DNA of 64,000 nucleotides, taken from Triglochin maritima (Eukaryota > Streptophyta > Magnoliopsida > Alismatales > Juncaginaceae). Location: assembly GCA_963682175.1 (NCBI GenBank), contig OY821787.1, positions 17,648,501-17,712,500 on the forward strand, read 5' to 3'. The notes beneath the pieces are model-generated. The model worked only from the letters and a program-made list of their open reading frames with translations. It was not told the origin of the DNA and did not search any database. The position numbers and the translations under genes were made by a program. Position 1 is the stretch's first letter. Every line of letters starts with the position of its first letter. Positions 33,804-42,933 of the stretch are shown here, in pieces.

Positions 33804-34894
33804 TTATTTAAAGGTGCGGGTTGACCCCCATTACCTCCACAAGAGATTATTTTGCTGGTTATCTTCCTCCCGGGGCGCCTAAGTGGTGGTGGTGGCGAGT
33901 TGCCTATCTTCTTCTTTGTTCCCCCTTCACCACTTGCCCCCAAATCCAACCTACCTCCTAGTATCTCAAATCTCCCCCCACAATGTGTTTCTGAAATCAG
34001 TCTAGGTCCCTTTGCACGTGCCAATGTTTGTGGAGATATCCAATTCAGATCTTCTTGGGCCAAAGAGGCGAGTCCGCTTTGCTCGTTGCTACTTTCCCTT
34101 TGCTTATGCCATTGATGCCCATCAAGTTCCTCCATATTCGTGGACCTCTCCCCACATTTGTCCTCAGCCTCGCATACCCTTGGTTCAGCCTCACCAAGCA
34201 CTTGCCCATTTAAATTTTGTAACTCCATTTCATGCACCAAATTTAATTCAGCTTTCCCATTCCTCTCATATTGAGGAGCCTTCACTAAGTGTCCCTCATG
34301 CACTTGAGGCCCACCCATTAATCCAAGTGATATGGCCCCTCTTCTAACAGGGTATTTGTCCCCACTCCATGACTCCACCTCAAGCCCCACTTCCCCTTCA
34401 CATGATGTTTCTTTCCCATGCCGCACATGCTCATAACGTTTTCCACTTTCTTGCCTTTGAATGGCCTCCACTAAGTGTGTCCCATGCAAACCCTCAAGGT
34501 CTCTTGCTATGTCCCTTGTTATGTCCTTTGCACAAGAGGATCCCCTCTCCTCATTGGCCCAAGTGAAAGTAGAGCACTCAAACTCCTTCTCATTGGATGG
34601 TCCCGAAATGGGTGCAACACTTTTCCCACCCACTTCCATTTGCTTCTTTTGGCTCCCCCTTGTCTCCCTTACTTTTGGACCCTTTGTAACCTTGCTGGAA
34701 TTTGTTTGGGAGAAGGGGGTACCATTGCCACATGGCATGGTTGTATTGGTCTCTTGCAAGGAGCAAATACTTAACTCATTTTGTCCATTTCCTCCCAAAG
34801 CTCCCACATCACACTCATTTCCACATGGCCACTCCCCACTTGCTCCTCTTACCACCTCAGCTACCCCCAAGCTCCACCTCATCATCCCTTCCAC
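33800..34894 (-). CDS. LINE ORF1, C-terminal part
   Basis: A 364-codon open frame ending in TGA at 33802-33800, inside the ORF2 start (ATGA). Low-complexity, charged and Gly/Ser-rich, ending in a PPPPLRRPGRKITSK basic stretch; no zinc knuckle or RNA-binding domain is visible, these presumably lying in the missing N-terminal part. The Met at 34894 is probably internal to the original protein because the element is truncated at about 35038. In plant LINEs ORF1 is the RNA-binding chaperone; that role is inferred from position. Confidence 0.6.
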   Translation of the reverse strand: MEGMMRWSLGVAEVVRGASGEWPCGNECDVGALGGNGQNELSICSLQETNTTMPCGNGTPFSQTNSSKVTKGPKVRETRGSQKKQMEVGGKSVAPISGPSNEKEFECSTFTWANEERGSSCAKDITRDIARDLEGLHGTHLVEAIQRQESGKRYEHVRHGKETSCEGEVGLEVESWSGDKYPVRRGAISLGLMGGPQVHEGHLVKAPQYERNGKAELNLVHEMELQNLNGQVLGEAEPRVCEAEDKCGERSTNMEELDGHQWHKQRESSNEQSGLASLAQEDLNWISPQTLARAKGPRLISETHCGGRFEILGGRLDLGASGEGGTKKKIGNSPPPPLRRPGRKITSKIISCGGNGGQPAPLNK

Positions 34895-35528
34895 CCTCTC
34901 CTCTCATCCCTCCCTCACCACCAGCCCCTTCCCTCTCCTCTCGAGCCTCTCTCACCCTCACCAATCCGTCTATCCCATCCCCCCACCCACACCCACTCCC
35001 ACTCGCCTCTCCCCCCACTCTCTCATTACAGCCTTCACGTCTCTCTCTCTCTCTCTCATCTCTCTCTCTTTCTCTCTCACGTCACTCTCTCTCCCTCAGT
35101 GATTGTGCTCCGGCGTGGAGGTGTTCTCCGGCGAGGAGAAGTGGGGTTTGGCGAGTGTTGGTCGGTGGAGGTGAGCTCGTTGTTTTGCTAAACTTGTTCC
35201 ACTTGCTTTGACACTCTCTCTCAACCTACCTCATTTTCAGTTGTTGTGGTCGGTGTGGAGATTGACGGAGGTGGAGGTGTGGTTGTGAAACAGCGAGGAG
35301 GTATGATCGTTGATCGAGCGAGTGTTTGTCGGTGGATTGTGATTTTGGGGAGAAGTGCTCGTGGAAGCTCCGTCGAGGTTCTTTGAAGGATTCTTCAAAC
35401 CTTCACTGTATCTAAATCTTGTCATTGTAGCTCACTTTTGTTGTGTGAGTATTTGGAAGTCGACGGTAGGCCGAAAGGCTCGTTGCAAGCAAACGTGCAG
35501 CACATTTTACTGGTGGATCTTGTCGATC

Positions 35529-35780
35529 GGTTGGTGAAAAAGCCCTGGAGCCCAGCTAGTCTGTGCGGGGTTGGCTGAAAAAGCCCTGGAGCTTCGTATT
35601 GCATTTAGGTTGGGTGAAAGAGCGAAGGAGCCCTGGTCGTGTCGTGGTAGCTACGGTTGGGTGAAAAAGCCCTGGAGCCCAGCTTGGCGACATTGAGTGT
35701 TGCGGTGGTTGGGTGAAAAAGCCCTGGAGCCCCGTAATGGTGCTGTGTGTTGTGGTTGGGTGAAAAAGCCCTGGAGCCTA
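35529..35780 (+). repeat. Tandem array in Tekay 5' LTR
   Basis: Six units beginning near 35529, 35570, 35608, 35655, 35707 and 35755 (spacing 38-52 bp), each with a core GTTGGGTGAAAAAGCCC followed by TGGAGCC. The same array, four units, is at 54278-54425. On the minus strand it gives a spurious open frame of repeated APGLFHPT. Confidence 0.85.
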
Positions 35781-35937
35781 GCCTTGTTGTTTGTACTTTT
35801 CTATGTTGATAGAATTGCATGCTAGAGTGTTTCAGTTTCATGCATTGTAGAGTTTGGCTACGGGGTTTCCTTCTGGAAACTCAGGCATTGTTGCATGTTT
35901 GCTTTTCAGGTCGTGATCGACGTTAAGGGGTGGTGAC

Positions 35938-37610
35938 CGATTGACATCATATCATGCTTATATTTGTGTCTTATATCCATTATCTTGCACCTAAACAATG
36001 CTACGTAATGAGTTTTATGTTTGAGTTTTAGGAATAAATAAGATCGAGGAGTAGTGGCATAAAAGGACCTAAAAGCAAGAAAAATGACTGAGTTGGGAGA
36101 CTTGGGGACTAAGATGCAAGGGAGAAGGGCCCGAGTGTAACTCCAAAGGACCAATGAGCAAATGAAGAAACTCCACACCATCACGAGGAGTATTTTGGTG
36201 ATTAGATTTGGGCCGACACTCCAATAACCTATCCCAGTGCACCCCATGTGAAGAATTGAAGAAATAAAGAACATATCTGAAAATGGGTTGGATCCGGGAA
36301 AAATTGACCGCCAATTAGCGGTCCGTTTGTCTGCGAATCCAACCTAGTTTCTTCAGGACATGGGTTATGTGTTTATGTGTATTCTGGGAAGGTTTTATTA
36401 GTCCCCCATCGGGGGTTTTATTAGTCCCACATCGGGGGTTTTATTGGATCCGGGAAAAAGTGACCACCAATTATCGGGGGTTTGTCTCCGAATCCGACCT
36501 AGTTTCTTCAGGACATGGGTTATGTGTTTATGTGTATTCTAGGAAGGTTGTATTAGCAATAACCTGTTTTTGTATTCACCAATTGCGTGGTGGCATTATC
36601 TCTACTTGGAGTAAGCCTTGGGGCAAAAAACTCAAGGTGGAGAAGAATGCTACTAGTAATGTGAGTCATTTAATAAAATAATTTTTCATTGTTTTGTTCT
36701 CATGTTGTTTCCTTTTTTATGCATGCTTAGCTTAGTCTTATTTCTTTGATCCTAGGCTAAATTAGTTAGAATGTCTCCTTTCTTCTTTAGTTTAATTGCT
36801 AGAATAATATGTAGAGAGTAGATACATCCCCTTTGGGGGGTGGAGATGATGTTCATATATATTGTGAAGTTTGGATGTTTGATGAATTTTTGATTGTGTA
36901 GACTTGCATGTTTTGTATGTTCATTGGGGGTATTTTAATCATCTACATGTTGGGTAATTTTGATGGGTTTTGCCATAAGATTTAGACACTTCCCATGCAT
37001 AGTTTTCTCATGTTTATTGACTGAAATTTCCTGTTGAACATGCTACATGTTTGTATTTGTGTTTGCTTGCTTGATTGATTGAAGAAACTTTGTTTTGATG
37101 GGTTTTGCCATAACATTTAGACACCTCCCATGATTACCTTTGTTCTTCACATGAGTTTATTGTTTTTGATGAGTCTTGCCATATCTTTAGACACTTCTCA
37201 TGCTGAACCTAATCTTATGTAAATCAAGTAGTAATTGCCGATACATTGTCTGAATGGATTGATAGGTTTTGCCACATCTTTAGAAACTTCCTATGCATGA
37301 CACACACACAACACACACATACATACATACTTACATGCATCATCCATCACTTATTTCACTTCATATGTGCACACACTCCACCCCTTAGGGGTTACTCTTT
37401 CGGATTTCCAATCTTTCGTGCTTTCGTTCACATTTTGTACTTATTAGTTTAGTGTAGTTTAGCTTTAGCGTAATCACATCTTTTCTCCCTTTATTCGCCA
37501 TCTGATTTCGGTCATACCAGAGGTTGCTCACCTCCCTGCGGACGACCCGTACTTGCCCCGTCTTCACCAACGGCTGTGCACTTGCAGTCGAGATTTAAAA
37601 GGATTAAACA
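35938..37610 (+). mobile_element. Solo Athila LTR in Tekay 5' LTR
   Basis: Begins CGATTGACATCATATCATGC, ends ...GGATTAAACA; flanked by perfect GTGAC (35933-35937 and 37611-37615). 1673 bp. Contains a palindrome at 36306-36323, a 110-bp duplication (36286-36556), two snRNA-type USE motifs (36401-36411 and 36424-36434) and the terminal CACCTCCCTGCGGACGACCC block. Confidence 0.9.
36286..36556 (+). repeat. Tandem duplication within the solo Athila LTR
   Basis: 36290-36400 and 36442-36556 are near-identical (TGGATCCGGGAAAAA..., GACCTAGTTTCTTCAGGACA in both). The junction carries two copies of a GTCCCMCATCGGGGG motif. The TATAAATA box found in sister LTRs is not seen downstream. Confidence 0.8.
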
Positions 37611-37840
37611 GTGACTGATGAGAGGAGCGTCGCTACCAGATCTTGCTTTCTCTCATTTTGAGGTCGGAGTGATTACTTGTATTGTTGTATAGCCTTTTGA
37701 TGTAATCACACTTTTGAAATACTCGGATATATATTTTTATATGTTGGTGCACCTATTCCCTTGTATTTGAGCAATATCCTTAGTTTAATTGTTTGTTATA
37801 AAAATTTTAAATTTTTCCGCTGTTTGAGGATGCTACAACT

Positions 37841-37852
37841 TGGTACTAGAGC
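37841..37852 (+). other. Tekay primer binding site
   Basis: TGGTACTAGAGC three bases after the LTR end, a one-to-two base variant of the initiator Met-tRNA complement TGGTATCAGAGC used by chromoviruses. Confidence 0.75.
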
Positions 37853-37960
37853 GGTCGGTTCCGGTGTCCTTATCAAAAGAAATTACCCTTAGAGTTTTAG
37901 AGTCTGCATTAGTTATGCATTCATGGTTTTGATGTGTGTTGTCTTGTTTGTGTATAGATG

Positions 37961-38907
37961 CCTCCGAGACGCGTGAGACCTCCCCCACGGGACCGTAGCA
38001 ACAGAGATGATACTGGGGCACAGACTGGGTAGAGGAGTGGCGAATGCTCTATGACACGGTGGAGCGACTGGGTGCGATGTTGGATCGCCAGTCAAGCAAA
38101 TGAGAGCCAGCAACAGCAGAAGCGATGCTCGATCGCTTTATCAGACAGCGTCCGCCTACCTTCGATGGTAGAGGCGATTCTGAGACTGCTGAGGATTGGG
38201 TCGTGAAGATCAAGGAGATCTTTCAAGCGATCGAGTGCCCTCCCAAGTTGAAGGCAGACATGGCAGCTTATGTGTTGGGCAGAGACGCATCCAAGTGGTG
38301 GAGGACCACATCTACGGTGGTGTTTGAGGGCAGGGGTCACATCAGCTGGGAAGACTTCTTGCGGGAGTTCAATGAGCAGTATTCCCCAGAGCATGTCAGA
38401 GATGGGAGGAGAGAGGAGTTCATGACCCTCGAGCAGGGAGAGACTACCCTGACAGAATATACTCGGAGGTTCAACGCGCTGGAGCGTTACTATCGGGAGA
38501 TTTGTGTGATGCCTATGCAGAGGGCGAGGAAGTTCGTACGGGGGCTCAGGAAGCACCTCTGTACTCAGGTGACGTATAGTATGCCACAGATGCTGGCAGA
38601 TGCCATGAGGTTTGCCACGATCATCGATCAGGACTATCAACAGAATTATGCTAAGGCCAGGAGAGCACAGGGGAAGGTCAGTGGACGTCCAGGTGCTCCG
38701 CTAGCAAGGAATCCAGTCAAGAGGCCCCAGATTGGGGGAGGTGGATACCGCCAGCCTGAGGTGTGCAGAGGTTGTGGTCGAGTTCACTCCAGAGAGTGTT
38801 GGGGCCATTGTGGGGTTTGTCCGAGTGGGCCGAGTGGGTATAGTAGACATCCGCGGCGGCTAGCAGCAGGCAGAGGCGGAGGTCGCCGTCCTTTTGCACC
38901 ACCATAG
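37961..38907 (+). pseudogene. Tekay gag
   Basis: ATG at 37961 (MPPRRVRPPPRDRSNRDDTG) meets an in-frame TAG at 38030; the frame then shifts and stays open from 38125 to 38904. Retrotrans_gag pattern: RPPTFDGRGDSETAEDWVVK, KLKADMAAYVLGRDASKWWR, SWEDFLREFNEQYSPEHVRD and TLTEYTRRFNALERYYREIC. The zinc knuckle region reads CRGCGRVHSREC (C-X2-C-X3-H-X3-C, one residue short of CCHC spacing in two places). Ends in TAG 38905-38907 that probably replaces a Gln codon. Without the shift and stop it would continue into protease in the same frame. Confidence 0.85.
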
Positions 38908-38940
38908 CAGGGTCAGAGGATTGGATGGGTGTTTACGATC

Positions 38941-40833
38941 TAGGCGGATGAGTCGAAAGATGCCAGCACGGTGGTGGAAGGTACGCTCTTTGTTGCTGGG
39001 TTGAGTGGTAGAGTGTTGTTTGATTGTGGGGCTACACATTCGTTCATTTTGGAGAGATTTGCAAGTGTGCTGAGCCGTACCCCTGCGATGTTGACTGCCA
39101 CGTTGGAAGTCAGCACACCCTTGGGTCTGCTGGGCATTGTGGGGAGCTTCCTCCCCGGCACCACGATTGTTTTGGAAGATTAGGAGTTTCCGGCTGACCT
39201 GGTCTTGTTGCCGATGGAGGACTTCAACGTCATACTGGGAATGGATTGGCTATCCCAGTATGATGTGCGAGTCTTGTTCCGGGAAAAGAAGATTCTGATC
39301 CCAAGGAAGGGTCTACCTGATGTGCTGATCAGGGGGATGAAGGACAGAGGAGGCAGAGTAGTCGTATCAGCAGTGAGGGCACAAAAGTTGTTGCAGCGGG
39401 GTTGCAGAGCTTTTGTGGCCACGCTTGTAGTTCCAGATCCGGAGGAGAGGAGATTGGAGGACATTGAGATAGTCCATAATTTTCCAGAGGTATTTTCCAA
39501 CAATGTCTCTGGGTTGCCGCCTTAGAGAGTGATTGAGTTCGGTACTGATTTGGTAGCTGGGACTACGCCGTAGTCGAAGGCGCCATATAGGATGGCACAT
39601 GCTGAGCTGGCAGAGCTGAAGAAGCAGTTACATGATCTGATGGATACTGGGTTTATCCGACCTAGTGTCTCACCCTGGGGAGCGCCGGTAGTCTTCGTGA
39701 AGAAGAAGGATGGATCGCTGCGGATGTGTATTGACTACAGGAAGCTAAACAATGTTACCGTTAGGAATCGGTACCCCTTGCCCAGGATCGATGACTTGTT
39801 TGACCAGTTGCAGTATGCAAAGGTATTCTCGAAGATTGATCGGCAATCCGGTTACCATCAGTTGAAGATCAGAGAGGCAGATGTTCAGAAGACAGCTTTC
39901 AGGACGAGGTACGAGCACTATGAGTTTCTGGTGATGCCATTCGGGTTGACTACCGCACCTGCAAATTTTATGGATTTGATGAACAGGACGTTCAGTCAGT
40001 ACCTCGACCGGTTTGTGATTGTCTTCGTTGATGACATTTTGGTCTACTTGCCAGATGTGGAGCAGCATTGGGAGCACTTGAGAGTTGTATTTGCTATTTT
40101 GAGAGATCATCAGTTGTATGCCTAGTTTTCGAAGTGCGAGTTCTGAGTGAGCAGTGTTGCCTTTCTGGGACACATTGTATCAGGAGCTCGGATTTCAGTA
40201 GATCCAGCGAAGGTCGAGGCCGTGACGCAGTGGAGAGCCCCGACTAGTGTGGCAGAGATCAGGAGTTTTGTGGGTCTGGCAGGTTACTATCGCCGTTTTA
40301 TTCAGGATTTCTCTAGGTTGGCTTCACCTCTGGCGGCTTTGACGCGGAAGGGCGTCAAGTTCGTGTGGTCTCAGAAGTGTGAGGACAATTTCCAGGAACT
40401 GAAGAGTCGGTTGATGACTGCTCCAGTCTTGACACTTCCCAGTGGTAGTGGTGGGTTTGTGATTTACAGTGACACGTCAGGCGTTAGACTGGGATGCGTA
40501 CTCATGTATCACGGGCAGGTGGTTGCGTATGCTTCAAGACAGTTACAGGTGCACGAGAGGAACTACCCCACTCATGATTTGGAGTTGGCAGCAGTGGTGC
40601 ACGCGTGGAAGACTTGGAGACATTATCTGTATGGCGAGCAGTTCGAGGTTTTCACAGATCATCAGAGCCTGAAGTATCTGTTTTTACAGAAGGGGTTGAA
40701 TATGAGGCAACGTAGATGGCTCCAGCTAATCAAGGATTATGATTTCACCATCTCGTATCATCCGGGGAAGGCAAACTCGGTTGCAGATGCTTTGAGCAGG
40801 AAGGTGGAGGTCACCGCAGTAGGTCTTGGCTGA
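38941..40833 (+). pseudogene. Tekay protease, reverse transcriptase, RNase H
   Basis: One continuous frame broken only by point stops: TAG at 38941, 39181, 39523, 39571, 40123 and TGA at 40144. Protease: VLFDCGATHSFI (D-[ST]-G-A type with Cys). Then [83 protein letters not shown] (Leu to Gln at the D-L-R-SGY position), [20 protein letters not shown] (catalytic VDD intact). RNase [15 protein letters not shown] (usual DAS altered to DTS), [26 protein letters not shown] and ADALSRK. Confidence 0.9.
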
Positions 40834-41369
40834 ATGGAGACCGTTCACCAAAGAGTCACGAGGTGCAGTGATTGCTGGGATAAGAGTGGAGCCTCAGATG
40901 GTCTCGAGTATTATTCAGGCTCAAAGTTCAGATGATGAGTTAGCTGGGTTGTTGTAGTTAGCTGCCAGAGATGGATCAGACTTCAGTATTAGAGTCGATG
41001 GTGGGCTGAGATTCAGAGGTCGTGTTTGGGTGCCGAAGGGAGGAGATCTGAGGAAGGATATATTCGAGGAGGCACAAAGATCCCGTTATTCGATCCTCCC
41101 GGGCAACACGAAGATATATAGAGATCTTCAGAGGAATTTTTGGTGGAAGAGGATGAAGACGGAGATAGGAGAGTTTGTTGACAGATGTCTCATTTGTCAG
41201 TAGGTGAACATTGAGCATCAGAGACCTGCAGGACCGATGCAGTGGATGGAGCTTCCAGAATGGAAGTGGGAGCACGTCACGATGGATTTGGGTTATAGTC
41301 TATCGACTGACCAAGTCAGTACACTTCGTAGCTATCCGGACCACTTTTCCTCTGGAGGGTCTAGCTAAG

Positions 41370-42933
41370 TGATTGACATCATTTCATGCTTATATTTGTA
41401 TCTTATATCCATTATCTTACACCTAATCAATGCTACGTGATGAGTTTATGTTTGAATTTCAGAAATAAAGAGGTTTGAAGAGAAGAGACATGAAAGGACC
41501 CAAAAGCAGGGAAAAATGACTTAATTGTGAGACCTGGGGACTAAGATTCAAGGGAGAAGGACCTGAACGTAAAATAGAATGACCTAAGAGCAAGACAGAA
41601 AACTCCACACCATCATGAGGGAGTATTTTGACAATTCGATTCGGGTCGGAGCTCCAATAAACAAAGTCGATGCATCAAAGACCAACAAACACATCAAGCA
41701 AAGCCCAACATCAAAACCAGACGGATCTGGATCCTGTAGACCACCAATTGGCAGTCTGGAACCGCCAATTGGTGGTCCGGATCTTCCCGGATCCGATGAA
41801 ACTTCTGGAGAGCGTGTATTCGATGATGTTTAGGCTATTTTTGGTATTTGTTTAGTCCCACATCGGGGGATTGTCCCAGATTACCTTTTTCTATGGCTAT
41901 AAATAGAACTCTCCCTCCTCTCATGTAATGGATCTCCCTCTTTGGTGGCCATCTTCCCTACTAAGAGTGAAGCCTTGAAGCAAAACTCTGGTGGAGGAAG
42001 GGCTGATTGTATTGAGTGAGTTAATAATAAATGTTTTTCCTTTAATTGTGTTGTTTCTCTCTTAGTTTCATTTCCTTTCATATGCATGCATGCTTGCTTG
42101 TTGTTTTGTTTTATACTTCTTTAATATTTCTTGCTTGATTAGTGTAGTTTCATTTCAGTATAATGCTTCATTTTGTTAGAGTAGTTAGTTTAAATATGTG
42201 TGAGTAGTTCCATCCCTATTTGGGGGGTGGAGAAATATGTGATATGATAATGTAGTGTATTAAGTGTGTGTTATCTTTATCCCTTGAGCTTTATATGATT
42301 TCCATAACCATCTAATGGGTTTTCACTCTTATCTTTTATATGCTAATGCTCTTTAATGAAGCTTAGCTTATGCTTTGATTAGTGGACCTATTTTATGGGG
42401 AATGATAAGGTTAGGATATGGATGAAGTTAATATTGGAAACACAATTTGTAGTGTATGTACTTTTGTTACCTTTACCTTAGTTAATGTCTTGTATGGTTT
42501 AATGATATTGGGTTATCTTAATTCATGTGGAGGCATAGTAGGGTCTAGTCTTTATACATGAGTTCATTTAGCTTCATTCCAATTATTTTCTTGTATGTTT
42601 TAATGATGTAGTCTTATCTTAATTCATGTGGAGGCAAAGTTGGATGTAGTTTTATGATTTCATGCACTACATGTTGTGAGGAGCTTAATTGAACACACAC
42701 ACATCTTTATATTCACATTATTTCTCTACCCCCTTTGGGGTTTAGTTTTTATTGGTTATCTTTCATTTCCTCTTGCACCTTAGTGTAGTTTAGTGTAACC
42801 AATCTTTCTCTCCTTTCTTTACCACTCGCCTTCGCACAAACCAAACGTCGACACACCTCCCAGTGGACGACCCGTATTTTCCACTGCTTCAATGCGGCCG
42901 TGCACTTGCGGTTAATATAAAACGAATCAATCA
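41370..42933 (+). mobile_element. Solo Athila LTR in Tekay integrase
   Basis: Begins TGATTGACATCATTTCATGC and ends ...AACGAATCAATCA; flanked by perfect CTAAG (41365-41369, 42934-42938). 1564 bp. This copy best shows the family's termini, the paired palindromes (41739-41756, 41761-41776), the snRNA-type promoter (41855-41905) and the terminal GACGACCCGTATTTTCC block. Confidence 0.95.
41855..41905 (+). promoter_or_regulatory. LTR promoter: snRNA-type USE plus TATA box
   Basis: GTCCCACATCG (41855-41865) equals the plant snRNA upstream sequence element RTCCCACATCG. TATAAATA follows at 41898-41905, with 32 bp between, which is the spacing of Pol II-transcribed plant snRNA genes (about ten bp longer than in Pol III U6 genes). 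Use of the motif by the LTR is inferred. Confidence 0.65.

Larger units (their letters stand above)
30041..35038 (-). mobile_element. LINE (plant L1-type), 5'-truncated
   Basis: Minus-strand non-LTR element: part of ORF1, ORF2 with EN, RT and zf-RVT, a 3' UTR (30250-30050) and an A tail seen as nine T on plus (30041-30049). It sits inside a CT-repeat of the Tekay LTR, so the target duplication is ambiguous. The first ORF lacks its N-terminal part, indicating 5' truncation near 35038. Confidence 0.85.
29887..37837 (+). mobile_element. Tekay 5' LTR interrupted by LINE and solo Athila LTR
   Basis: LTR pieces are 29887-30040, 35039-35937 and 37611-37837; they align with 43892-44660 and 53692-54791. 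A TATATAGG box lies at 30013-30020, some 20 bp before the LINE insertion, so the core promoter is cut from the rest of the LTR. A tandem array follows at 35529-35780. Unlike the 3' LTR, the GGTCGACC array is nearly absent. Confidence 0.85.

Noticed and set aside
34461..35211. Long plus-strand Pro/Ser/Leu-rich open frames
   Set aside because: Low-complexity CT-rich sequence opposite the LINE ORF1 and Tekay leader; no domain and no reason to be coding.
35529..35780. CRISPR-like array (short repeats with variable spacers)
   Set aside because: Eukaryotic LTR context, imperfect units, variable spacing and no cas genes.
35605..35841. Minus-strand repetitive protein with repeated APGLFHPT
   Set aside because: A translation artefact of the LTR tandem array.
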